A stretch of 64,000 bases of DNA from Variovorax sp. PAMC26660 (GTDB taxonomy: Bacteria; Pseudomonadota; Gammaproteobacteria; Burkholderiales; Burkholderiaceae_C). The stretch lies in contig NZ_CP060295.1 in assembly GCF_014302995.1 (NCBI RefSeq), positions 1,302,001 through 1,366,000 of the forward strand, in the 5' to 3' direction. The notes beneath the pieces are model-generated. The model did not search any database and was not told where the DNA came from. It saw nothing but the letters and a program-made list of their open reading frames with translations. Shown one piece after another: positions 21,209 through 30,585 of this stretch (positions are counted from its first letter, which is position 1; each line of letters opens with the position of its first letter). A program made the position numbers and the translations under genes.

Positions 21209-22080
21209 GCAGCGCGACAGTCCCGAGCGCCGCCGCGCTCAAGGTGCCGGGCTTCTGGCGCCGCGCATTGCAGCACCGCAGCTTCGTCATCGGCGGCGTG
21301 CTGACGCTGCTCCTGCTGCTTGCAGCAGCCGTCTCGCTGGTCTGGACGCCGTGGTCGCCCTACGACATGGACATGGCCAACAAGCTGAAGCCGCCAACCG
21401 GCTCGCACTGGCTGGGCACCGACACCTACGGGCGCGACGTCGCCTCGCTGCTGCTCGTGGGCGCACGCGCATCGATTCTTGTCGGAGTGATCGCGGTCGG
21501 CATCGGCCTCGTCGTCGGTACCGCGCTGGGCCTGCTGGCCGCCGCCAAACGCGGCTGGATCGAAGAAGCCATCATGCGGTTGACCGACTTCACGCTCGCC
21601 TTCCCCGCGATCCTGTCGGCCATCATGATGACTGCCGTGTTCGGCGCTGGCATCGTGAATGCCATCGTTGCGATCGGCATCTACAACATCCCGACCTTCG
21701 CGCGCATCACGCGCGCTTCAGCCAATGCGATCTGGTCGCGCGAGTACGTGGCCGCCGCGCGCGCCTGCGGCAAGGGCCCGTTCTCGATCACGATGCAGCA
21801 CGTGCTGCCGAACATCTCGGCGGTGCTGATCGTGCAGATCACGATCCGCTTCGCCATTGCGATCCTGGCCGAAGCTGCCCTGTCCTACCTGGGTCTGGGC
21901 ACGCAGCCACCGCAGCCTTCGTGGGGCCGCATGCTCAGCGAAGCACAGACCATGATGTTCCAGGCGCCCCTGCTCGCCGTGTTCCCGGGCATGGCCATCG
22001 CGATGGCCGTGCTGGGCCTGAACCTGCTGGGCGACGGCTTGCGCGATTTACTCGATCCTCGCCTCGCCCGCGCCCGCTAA
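21205..22080 (+). CDS. Dipeptide/oligopeptide-type ABC transporter permease (DppC-like)
   Basis: 291 aa. Cytoplasmic N-terminal segment, one helix, then the TDTYGRDVASLLLVGARASI motif typical of DppC/OppC, and a C-terminal permease domain (REYVAAARACGKGPFSITMQHVLPN). Forms the membrane channel with the upstream permease. Only 5 nt separate it from the first ATPase. Confidence 0.92.
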   Translation: MSSATVPSAAALKVPGFWRRALQHRSFVIGGVLTLLLLLAAAVSLVWTPWSPYDMDMANKLKPPTGSHWLGTDTYGRDVASLLLVGARASILVGVIAVGIGLVVGTALGLLAAAKRGWIEEAIMRLTDFTLAFPAILSAIMMTAVFGAGIVNAIVAIGIYNIPTFARITRASANAIWSREYVAAARACGKGPFSITMQHVLPNISAVLIVQITIRFAIAILAEAALSYLGLGTQPPQPSWGRMLSEAQTMMFQAPLLAVFPGMAIAMAVLGLNLLGDGLRDLLDPRLARAR

Positions 22081-22085
22081 GCGCC

Positions 22086-23074
<989 letters not shown>

Positions 23075-23078
<4 letters not shown>

Positions 23079-23905
23079 GCGAGCCCATTTCTTCCGTGCC
23101 CTTGCTGGCTGTCACAGATCTCGTGCGGCACTATGCGATGCCGCGCGAGAAACTCTTCGGCCCACCGCCGACCGTGAAGGCACTCAACGGCGTGAGCTTC
23201 AAGGTCGAGGCCGGCAAGAGCCTGGGCATCGTCGGCGAATCGGGTTCCGGCAAGTCGACCATCGCGCGCCTCGTGATGGCGCTCGACACGCCGACCTCGG
23301 GCACCGTCTCCCTCGAAGGCCGCAACCTGCACACGCTGCCCAAGGCCGAGCTGCGCACTGCGCGGCGCGACTTCCAGATGGTCTTTCAAGACCCGTACGG
23401 TTCGCTCGATCCGCGGCAGACCGTCGCGCGCATCGTGGCCGAGCCACTCGAAGCGCTGGCCGAAACCAGCCGCGCCGTGCAACGCGAACGCGCCGCCGAA
23501 GCACTCGCCGCCGTGGGCCTGCGCACCACCGACATGGACAAGTACCCGCACGAGTTCTCGGGTGGCCAACGCCAGCGCATCGCCATCGCACGTGCACTGA
23601 TCACGCGGCCCAAACTCATCGTGGCTGACGAACCTGTGAGCGCGCTCGACGTGTCGGTGCAGGCCCAGGTGCTCAATCTCATGCAGGACCTGCAGCAGCA
23701 GTTCGGCATCAGCTACCTGCTCATCAGCCACGACCTCGCGGTGGTCAACCACCTGTGCGACGACGTGTGCGTGGTGTGGCAGGGCAAGATCGTCGAGCAG
23801 GGTCCGCCCGGCGAGCTGTTCCGCCACGCGCAGCATCCGTACACGCGCACGCTGCTCGATGCGGTGCCGCGCACGCCCATTGGTGGCACGCTGTTGCCGG
23901 TTTGA
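23075..23905 (+). CDS. ABC transporter ATP-binding protein (DppF-like)
   Basis: 276 aa. Walker A GESGSGKS, Q-loop FQDPYGSLDPRQT, signature [15 protein letters not shown], Walker B LIVADEPVSALD, H-loop SHDLAVV. Pairs with the upstream ATPase. It is shorter than most DppF proteins, ending soon after HPYTRTLLDAVP and lacking the cysteine-rich tail. A repeat-rich intergenic region follows. Confidence 0.92.
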
Positions 23906-23988
23906 AAGCGAACCGGATTTTCGGGGCCACCTGTCGCGTGGAGTGATTCGGGCGCTGCTGTTCAGGGCGACGCTCACGCCGACACGGT

Positions 23989-24044
23989 GCTCTTTTTCGC
24001 GAATGTCCCCCGCTTCGCTCCTCCTTTATTTCGCGAAAAAGAGC
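23989..24044. repeat. Hairpin carrying the inverted 36-nt repeat core
   Basis: Arms of 15 nt (GCTCTTTTTCGCGAA and its exact complement) enclose the reverse complement of the 36-nt core found at 24137-24172 and 29059-29094. It lies 83 nt after the ATPase stop and may also act in transcription termination or mRNA stabilisation. Confidence 0.8.
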
Positions 24045-24108
24045 CCCGTATCGACGCGAGCGTTGGACAGAGCGGTGGTTGAGCGCAGGATCGCCAGCAG
24101 CGTGTCCT

Positions 24109-24200
24109 GTGCGAATGACACCGGGTGCTCCCCGCAGCGAAATAAAGGAGGAGCGAAGCGGGGGACATTCGCGGAGGGGAGCTCCCGGTGTCATTCGCAC
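24109..24200 (+). repeat. 92-nt palindromic repeat, copy A
   Basis: Terminal arms of 25 nt (17 perfect, one mismatch, then 7 more), beginning GTGCGAATGACACCGGG and ending with its complement. The inside is the 36-nt core starting GCGAAATAAAGGAGGAGCG. It differs from copy B (29031-29122) at only two of 92 positions. Confidence 0.9.
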
Positions 24201-24321
24201 TCGCCCCGAATGAACCGCATGAGCGAACAGCACCAAGGATGAGTACGTCATAAGCATCTGGTTGCACAAAAGGCCTCGCCTCGCGGATGATGCTTGCCCC
24301 CAGTTCAGAGAACACCGCTTC

Positions 24322-25815
24322 ATGCTCAAACGACGCACCCTGCTCGCCACCAGCGCCGCCGCCCTGACACCGCTGGTGCTGCCCACCCTGGCGCTGGCAC
24401 AAAGAAAAAAGGACGCGCTGATACTGGGCCTCACGCTGGAGCCCACCGGCCTCGACCCCACCGCCAAGGCCGGCGCCGAAATCTCCGAAGTGGTGCTCTA
24501 CAACGTCTTCGAGACACTCACCAAGATCAACTCCGACGGCAGCGTCACGCCGCTGCTGGCCGAGAGCTGGGAAATCTCGCCCGACCTCAAGACCTACACC
24601 TTCAAGCTCAAACGCGGCGTGAAGTTCCAGAACGGCGAGCCGTTCAGCGCCAGCAACGTCAAGTTCTCGTTCGACCGCGCGGCCGCACCCGACAGCACCA
24701 ACAAGGACAAGCGCACCTTCACCAACCTCGCGACGCAGGTGGTCGACGAGCACACGGTGGTGCTGATCAACAAGGAGATCGAGCCCGACCTGCTGTTCCT
24801 GCTCGGCCAGTCCTCGGCCATCCTGGTCGACCCCAAGACGGTCGAGACCAACGCCACCAAGCCGGTCGGCACCGGCCCCTACCGGCTCGACAGCTGGGCC
24901 AAGGGCTCGGGCATCGTGCTTGCCAAGTGGGACGGCTTTCGCAATGCCGAGGCCGTGCGGATTCGCAAGGCCAGCTTCCGCTTCATCTCGGAGCCGGCTG
25001 CGCAGACCACCGCGCTGCTGTCGGGCGACATCGACCTCTTCCCGCATGCCTCGGTCTCGCGGAGCCTTGCGCAGTTCGAGAACGACAAGCGCTTCCAGGT
25101 GGTGTTCAACGCCTCGCGCGGCAAAGCCATCCTCGCGATCAACAACAAGCGCAAGCCGCTCGACGACGTGCGCGTGCGCCGCGCCATCTCCGCGGCCATC
25201 GACCGCAAGGCCGTGATCGAAGCCGCCATGGACGGCCGTGGCGTGGCCATCGGCAGCCACTACGTGCCGGGCGCGCCAGGCTACATCGACACCACCGGCA
25301 TCAACGCCTACAACGTCGAGAAAGCCAAGCAGTTGCTGGCCGAGGCCGGCGTGAAGACACCGCTTGAACTCGAGCTCGTGCTGCCGCCTCCGCCTTATGC
25401 ACGGCAAGGCGGCGAACTCATCGCCGCGCAGCTGGCCAAGGTCGGCATCGTCGCGAAGATCCAGAACGTCGAATGGGCGCAATGGATGAGCGGCACCTAC
25501 GGCAACAAGAACTACGATCTCTCGCTGATCCTGCACGTTGAGCCCTTCGACCTCGTGAACTACACCAAGCCCGAGTACTACTGGGGCTACCAGTCGGCGA
25601 AGTTCAACGACGCGTTCAACAAGGCACGCAACAGCGCGCGCAGCGCAGACCGCCTGCGCTACCTCGGCGATGCGCAGCGCATCCTGGCCGAGGACGCGGC
25701 CAACGTCTTCCTGTTCCAGCCGCAGTTCATCACGGTGGCGGCACGCAACCTGCGCGGCCTCTGGAAAGACACGCCGATCTTCGTGAACGACATCGCCGCG
25801 CTGTCCTGGGTCTGA
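24322..25815 (+). CDS. ABC transporter substrate-binding protein, peptide/nickel family (first of a tandem pair)
   Basis: 497 aa from MLKRRTLLATSAAALTPLV; the start is set by the twin-arginine-like/Sec signal sequence ending ALA-Q (about residue 26). SBP family 5 features: GLTLEPTGLDPTAK, LAESWEISPDLKTYTFKLKRGVKF, KPVGTGPYRLDSW, RRAISAAIDRKAVI. Captures the solute in the periplasm for the upstream permease/ATPase genes. It is a tandem paralogue of the next gene, most residues being the same, including a 62-nt stretch with no nucleotide difference. No good Shine-Dalgarno sequence is visible. Confidence 0.9.
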   Translation: MLKRRTLLATSAAALTPLVLPTLALAQRKKDALILGLTLEPTGLDPTAKAGAEISEVVLYNVFETLTKINSDGSVTPLLAESWEISPDLKTYTFKLKRGVKFQNGEPFSASNVKFSFDRAAAPDSTNKDKRTFTNLATQVVDEHTVVLINKEIEPDLLFLLGQSSAILVDPKTVETNATKPVGTGPYRLDSWAKGSGIVLAKWDGFRNAEAVRIRKASFRFISEPAAQTTALLSGDIDLFPHASVSRSLAQFENDKRFQVVFNASRGKAILAINNKRKPLDDVRVRRAISAAIDRKAVIEAAMDGRGVAIGSHYVPGAPGYIDTTGINAYNVEKAKQLLAEAGVKTPLELELVLPPPPYARQGGELIAAQLAKVGIVAKIQNVEWAQWMSGTYGNKNYDLSLILHVEPFDLVNYTKPEYYWGYQSAKFNDAFNKARNSARSADRLRYLGDAQRILAEDAANVFLFQPQFITVAARNLRGLWKDTPIFVNDIAALSWV

Positions 25816-26043
25816 CGGGGTCCGGCAGGGCTCAACCCGGGTCGCACCTACGGGAACGTCCCGAGGAAAAACCGCCTTCGCGAGCACACGCCGACATGCC
25901 TGCTGCGAGAGAATGACCCGTTGCGCACGTGGCATCTTTCGTGCTGCGTGTCTGTTCTTTCGCGGCGTCGCGCCTCCCTTCGGGGCATGGCGCACGCCGA
26001 AGCAGTCATTCGACCCTGGCTTGTTTTTCCGGAGATCACACGT

Positions 26044-27531
26044 ATGTTGAACCGCCGCACCCTCCTCACCACCGCTGGCGCCACCGTTGCGCTGGCCACC
26101 CCGCTCGCCGGCATGGCGCAGGGCAGGAAGGACGCCATCGTGATCGGCATGGCGCTCGAACCGCCGGGGCTCGATCCGACCACCGGCGCAGCGGCCGCGA
26201 TTGCCGAAGTCGTGCAATACAACATCCTGGAGACGCTCACCAAGATCAACGCCGACGGCAGCGTCACCCCGCTGCTGGCCGAGAGCTGGGAAATCTCGCC
26301 CGACCTCAAGACCTACACCTTCAAGCTCAAGCGCGGCGTGAAGTACCAGAACGGCGAGCCGTTCAACGCTGCGGCCGTCAAGTTCTCGTTCGACCGCGCC
26401 GGCGGCGAAAAGAGCACCAACAAGGACAAGCGCACCTTCGCAAACCTCGCCACCCAGGTGATCGACGACTACACGGTCGTCGTCATCAACAAGGAGATCG
26501 ACCCCGACCTGCCCTTCGTGCTGGGCCAGGCCACGGCCGTGATCGTCGAACCCAAGAGCGCCGAGACCAACGCCAACAAGCCGATCGGCACCGGCCCTTA
26601 CAAGCTGGACAGCTGGGCCAAGGGCTCGTCGCTCACGCTGAGCAAGTGGGACGGCTTCCGCAGCCCCACCACCGCCAAGATCAACAAGGTCACCTTCCGC
26701 TTCATCTCCGACACGGCCGCGCAGGCCGCCGCGCTGATGGCGGGCGACGTCGATGTGTTCACGCGCATCGGCACGCGCGTGGTGCCGCAGTTCAAGATGA
26801 ACCCGCAGTTCCAGGTCATCCTGGCCGGCTCGCGCGCCAAGACCATCCTGTCGATCAACAACCGCAAGAAGCCGCTGGACGATGTGCGCGTACGCCGCGC
26901 CATCCTCGCAGCCATCGACCGCAAGGCCGTGATCGAAGGCGCGGCCGACGGCTTCGGCGTGCCCATCGGCAGCCACTACGTGCCGGGTGCGGCGGGCTAT
27001 GTCGACACCACCGGCATCAATCCGTTCGACATCGAGAAGGCCAAGAAGCTGCTCGCCGAAGCCGGCGTGAAGACGCCGCTCGAACTCACGATGACGCTGC
27101 CACCACCGCCTTACGCGCGCCAGGGCGGCGAGGTGATCGTGGCCGAGCTTGCCAAGATCGGCATCGTCGTGAAGGTGCAGAACGTCGAGTGGGCGCAATG
27201 GCTCAGCGGCACCTACGGCAACAAGGACTATGACCTGTCGATCATTTCGCACGTCGAGCCCTTCGACCTCGGCAACTACGCCAAGTCGGACTACTACTGG
27301 GGCTACCAGTCGAAGCCCTTCAACACGCTGTTCGACAAGATCAAGTCCACCGGCAACGCCGCCGAACGCAACAAGCTGCTGGGCGACGCGCAGAAGATGC
27401 TGGCCACCGATGCGGCCAACGGCTTCCTGTACCAGCCGCAGTTCCCGACCATCGCAAAGAAGAACGTCAAGGGCCTCTGGAAAGAGAACCCGATCTTCGT
27501 GAACGACCTGTCGGCACTGTCCTGGGGATGA
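26044..27531 (+). CDS. ABC transporter substrate-binding protein, peptide/nickel family (second of a tandem pair)
   Basis: 495 aa from MLNRRTLLTTAGATVALATP, with GGAG upstream (CCGGAGATCACACGT). Signal peptide ending AQG, then the same SBP-5 layout as its neighbour (MALEPPGLDPTT, AESWEISPDLKTY, KPIGTGPYKLDSW, RRAILAAIDRKAVI). The gene order and similarity indicate local duplication, perhaps giving two specificities for one importer. It overlaps the amidase by ATGA, so this copy, not the first, is coupled to the enzyme. The 228 nt between the two copies hold no gene that I can support. Confidence 0.9.
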   Translation: MLNRRTLLTTAGATVALATPLAGMAQGRKDAIVIGMALEPPGLDPTTGAAAAIAEVVQYNILETLTKINADGSVTPLLAESWEISPDLKTYTFKLKRGVKYQNGEPFNAAAVKFSFDRAGGEKSTNKDKRTFANLATQVIDDYTVVVINKEIDPDLPFVLGQATAVIVEPKSAETNANKPIGTGPYKLDSWAKGSSLTLSKWDGFRSPTTAKINKVTFRFISDTAAQAAALMAGDVDVFTRIGTRVVPQFKMNPQFQVILAGSRAKTILSINNRKKPLDDVRVRRAILAAIDRKAVIEGAADGFGVPIGSHYVPGAAGYVDTTGINPFDIEKAKKLLAEAGVKTPLELTMTLPPPPYARQGGEVIVAELAKIGIVVKVQNVEWAQWLSGTYGNKDYDLSIISHVEPFDLGNYAKSDYYWGYQSKPFNTLFDKIKSTGNAAERNKLLGDAQKMLATDAANGFLYQPQFPTIAKKNVKGLWKENPIFVNDLSALSWG

Positions 27532-28952
27532 GCGACACAGTGTCCGATGCACCTTTGCTGAGTGACCTGTCCGCGCAGGAACTCGCCACCGCCTACCGCG
27601 ACAAGAAACTCTCGCCGGTCGAGGTCACGCAGGCCGTGATCGCGCAGATCGAACGCTGGGAGCCGCACCTACAGGCCACCTGGCTCTTTCGGCCCGAGGC
27701 GGCGCTCGCACAGGCACGCGCGTCTGAGGCGCGCTGGCAGCGAGGCGATGCACTCGGCCCGCTCGACGGCGTGCCGACCACCATCAAGGAAAACATCGCC
27801 ACGCGCGGCGACCCGCTGCCTGCCGGCACGGCCGCCGTCGACCTGAAGCCGGCGGCAGCCGACGCACCGCCGGCCGCGCGCCTGAAGGAAGCCGGCGCGG
27901 TGATCGTGAGCAAGACCACCATGCCCGACTACGGCATGTTGTCCTCGGGCCTGTCGAGCTTTCACACGCTGGCGCGCAATCCGTGGGACCTGAGCCGAAC
28001 GCCGGGCGGCTCCAGCGCGGGCGCCGGTGCGGCGGCCGCGGCAGGCTACGGCCCGCTGCACCTGGGCACCGACATCGGTGGCTCGCTGAGGTTGCCCGCC
28101 AGTTGGTGCGGCATCTTCACGCTCAAGCCGAGCCTGGGGCGCATTCCGATCGACCCGCCCTACATGGGCCGCGCGGCGGGGCCGATGACGCGCAGCGTGG
28201 GCGATGCCGCGCTGATGATGCAGGCGCTGGCCAGGCCCGATGCGCGGGACAGCATGAGCCTGCCTGCAGAAGCCATCGACTGGGCCGGCTTCGATGTGTC
28301 GCCCGACCATCTGCGCGGCCTGCGCATCGGATTGCTGCTCGATGCGGGTTGCGGCCTTGCGGTCGAGCCCGAGATACAGACGGCGGTCGAACATGCGGCT
28401 CGCCTGTTTGAAAAGGCCGGCGCCATCGTCGAGACCATGCAGCCCTTCATGTCGCAAGCCATGCTCGACGGCATGGACCACCTGTGGCGCATGCGCTCGC
28501 TGGTGGACTTGAAGGCCCTGCGCCCCGACCAGCGCGCCAAGGTACTGCCCTACATCCGCGAGTGGGCGGAGAGCGCGGCCGAGTTCAGCGGCGAGCATGT
28601 GTTCCGCGGCTTCAGCCAGTTCCATGCGACGCGCGTGGCGACGGTGCAGGCATGCTCGCGCTTCGACTACGTGATCTCGCCGGTGTCGCCGAACATGCCT
28701 GCTGCAGCAGAGGCACCTTCGCCGACCAACGATCCGCTGCGGCCGCTGGAGCACATCGGGTTCACCGTGCCGTTCAACATGTCCGAGCAACCAGCTGCTT
28801 CGGTCAATTGCGGGTACTCGGCGGGCGGACTGCCCATCGGCCTGCAGATCGCGGGACAGCGCTTTGATGACCTGGGCGTGTTGCGCGTGTCGCGTGCGTT
28901 CGAGCAGATCCGTGAATTGCAAAGGCCCTGGCCGGTGGTGCCTGGACGCTGA
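27528..28952 (+). CDS. Amidase (amidase-signature family)
   Basis: 474 aa. Amidase-signature fold with catalytic triad Lys87 (TTIKENIATRG), cis-Ser162 (PGGSSAGAG) and nucleophile Ser186 (GTDIGGSLRLPA); the 24-residue Ser-Ser spacing matches the family. No signal peptide, so it acts in the cytoplasm, presumably on an amide delivered by the upstream importer. The ATGA overlap with the second binding protein supports a shared role. The substrate is unknown; GatA is unlikely because gatB/gatC are not adjacent. Confidence 0.9.
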   Translation: MSDTVSDAPLLSDLSAQELATAYRDKKLSPVEVTQAVIAQIERWEPHLQATWLFRPEAALAQARASEARWQRGDALGPLDGVPTTIKENIATRGDPLPAGTAAVDLKPAAADAPPAARLKEAGAVIVSKTTMPDYGMLSSGLSSFHTLARNPWDLSRTPGGSSAGAGAAAAAGYGPLHLGTDIGGSLRLPASWCGIFTLKPSLGRIPIDPPYMGRAAGPMTRSVGDAALMMQALARPDARDSMSLPAEAIDWAGFDVSPDHLRGLRIGLLLDAGCGLAVEPEIQTAVEHAARLFEKAGAIVETMQPFMSQAMLDGMDHLWRMRSLVDLKALRPDQRAKVLPYIREWAESAAEFSGEHVFRGFSQFHATRVATVQACSRFDYVISPVSPNMPAAAEAPSPTNDPLRPLEHIGFTVPFNMSEQPAASVNCGYSAGGLPIGLQIAGQRFDDLGVLRVSRAFEQIRELQRPWPVVPGR

Positions 28953-28958
28953 GGGGCA

Positions 28959-29122
28959 TTCAGGGCGTCGCTCACGCCGACACGGTGCTCAGAGCAGTCG
29001 TTGATCGGCGATCACCAGCAGCGTGTCCCTGTGCGAATGACACCGGGTGCTCCCCGCAGCGAAATAAAGGAGGAGCGAAGCGGGGGACATTCGCACAGGG
29101 GAGCTCCCGGTGTCATTCGCAC
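28959..29122 (+). repeat. Palindromic repeat block, copy B
   Basis: Contains the 32-nt element (28959-28990; one difference from 23961-23992), a short shared stretch before the palindrome (about 29005-29030), and the 92-nt palindrome (29031-29122) with the 36-nt core at 29059-29094 in the same orientation as copy A. It begins 6 nt after the amidase stop. It lacks the extra inverted-core hairpin seen in the first block. Confidence 0.88.
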
Positions 29123-29180
29123 GCACCCCGAACACAAGCCCCGCCCTTGCAAAAAGGCGCAGCAAGCCGCTCAGCAGCCG

Positions 29181-30050
29181 TCACACAAGGTGCGTCGCCA
29201 ACAGTTCCCTGGCACGGGTCACGAATTCGGTCTCGCCCCGACGCCCAGGCAGAAATTGGAATGCCACCCGCGGCAAGGCCGGCAGGCCGTGCGGCGCGCT
29301 CAACCGATTCACCCCGTCGCACATCGCGGACTCGTTCAGGCAAGCAACCCCCAATCCCGCAGCCAGCGCCGACTGCAACCCAGCCACCCCCGACGCCACG
29401 TGCGCCAGCGCATACGGCACTCGCCGCCGCCGCAACAGCGCCACGGTGAACTGGTGCAACGAGCAGGTGTCGGGCAAGGCCAGCAGGCGCACCGGCTCGC
29501 CGCGCACCAGGCGCATGCCGGTCGCGCCGAGCCACACCAGCGATTCCCGACGGATCACCGGACTCTTCGCGCCCTGTGCCGACGCGGCAGTCACGCCCGC
29601 GATGTTCATCCCCAATCCCACATCGAAATCCCCTCGCCCATACGCCGCCCGCAGTTCATCGCTTTTCAGGATGCTGACATTCAGCCGTACCTGCGGATAG
29701 CTTCCTCCCAGACGCCCCAATAACCGAGTGAGATCGCCGGGCCGGAAATAGTCGGTCACCGCAAGCCGCAGCTCGCCCTGCAGCGTCTCGCCATGCAGGT
29801 CGCGGAATGCTTCGTCGCTGAGGGCCAGGATGCGCCGCGCGTAGGCCAGCAGCCGCGTGCCCGCCTCGGTGGGCGCCACGCCCGCCTTGCTGCGCGTGAG
29901 CAGCGACTGCCCCGACCGCTCCTCGAGCTTGCGTATCTGCTCGCTGACCGACGACTGCGACAGAAACACGCGTGGCGCAGCCGCCGTGAGGCTGCCCGCG
30001 TCGATGACCGCGGCAAGGGTGCGGAGCTGTTCGAGATCAAAGCCTTGCAT
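29181..30050 (-). CDS. LysR-family transcriptional regulator
   Basis: 289 aa. N-terminal winged helix (LEQLRTLAAVIDAGSLTAAAPRVFLSQSSVSEQIRKLE) and a periplasmic-binding-like effector domain starting near residue 90 (GELRLAVTDYF). Divergent from the tautomerase gene over a 121-nt AT-richer intergenic region containing the short dyad ATGA-N6-TCAT at 30073-30086, a possible operator. It probably controls the tautomerase and perhaps the following gene. Confidence 0.92.
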   Translation of the reverse strand: MQGFDLEQLRTLAAVIDAGSLTAAAPRVFLSQSSVSEQIRKLEERSGQSLLTRSKAGVAPTEAGTRLLAYARRILALSDEAFRDLHGETLQGELRLAVTDYFRPGDLTRLLGRLGGSYPQVRLNVSILKSDELRAAYGRGDFDVGLGMNIAGVTAASAQGAKSPVIRRESLVWLGATGMRLVRGEPVRLLALPDTCSLHQFTVALLRRRRVPYALAHVASGVAGLQSALAAGLGVACLNESAMCDGVNRLSAPHGLPALPRVAFQFLPGRRGETEFVTRARELLATHLV

Positions 30051-30171
30051 GACCTATCCATCCGTTTATCCGATGAATCCCATCATATCTTCCCGCTTTT
30101 ACGATGATGAAGGAATTCCCACAATCACCCCATCGTTCATTCATTCCTCATCGCCACCACAGGAGCCCACC

Positions 30172-30570
30172 ATGCCCCACATCGTCATCCACCTCTCCGG
30201 CGAACCCGACGCCGCCCTCACACGCAAGGCCGTCGACACGGTCGCGGAACTCACGCAGAGCGTGCTCGGCAAGCAGTTGCCGGTGATCGCCACCACGGTG
30301 CAGTACATCGCTGCTGACGCCTGGTTCATCGGCGGCCAGTCGCTGGCTTCGCTCGGCAAGTCGGCCTTTCACCTGGACATCAGCATCACCGATGAAACCA
30401 ACACCAAGGCCGAGAAGGCGCGCTACCTGCGCGAAGTGCATGCGGCCATGGCGAAGCTGCGGCCGAACCTGCACGAGGTGTCGTACATCCACGTGATCGA
30501 CGCTCGCGGCGCCGCCTACGGCTACGGCGGCAGGACGCAGGAGTTCCGCCACCAGCAAGCCGGGGTTTGA
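30172..30570 (+). CDS. 4-oxalocrotonate tautomerase-like protein
   Basis: 132 aa from an ATG with AGGAG 7 nt upstream. MPHIVIHLSGEPDAAL supplies the N-terminal catalytic Pro of the tautomerase superfamily. It is about twice the length of classic 4-OT monomers, with a C-terminal part (FHLDISITDETNTKAEKARYLREVHAAMAKL) that looks like a second beta-alpha-beta unit. Family members interconvert keto and enol forms in aromatic degradation. The substrate is not evident. Confidence 0.8.
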   Translation: MPHIVIHLSGEPDAALTRKAVDTVAELTQSVLGKQLPVIATTVQYIAADAWFIGGQSLASLGKSAFHLDISITDETNTKAEKARYLREVHAAMAKLRPNLHEVSYIHVIDARGAAYGYGGRTQEFRHQQAGV

Positions 30571-30585
30571 AGCATCGCCGGGGGC

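Larger units (their letters stand above)
23906..24321. other. 416-nt non-coding region made mostly of palindromic repeats
   Basis: No credible gene. It holds, in order, a 32-nt element (23961-23992) shared with 28959-28990; a hairpin with 15-bp perfect arms (23989-24003 / 24030-24044) containing an inverted copy of the 36-nt repeat core (23999-24034); and the 92-nt palindromic repeat copy A (24109-24200). About 120 nt separate this last repeat from the binding-protein start. Confidence 0.85.

Noticed and set aside
23974..27552. A 1192-codon open frame on the minus strand across both binding-protein genes
   Set aside because: It is antisense to two well-supported SBP genes, repeats itself as they do, runs into the palindromic repeats, and has the composition of a high-GC shadow frame.
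28985..29449. Plus-strand frames over repeat copy B and the LysR 3' end
   Set aside because: They translate repeat DNA and the antisense of the LysR gene; no start signal or recognisable protein.
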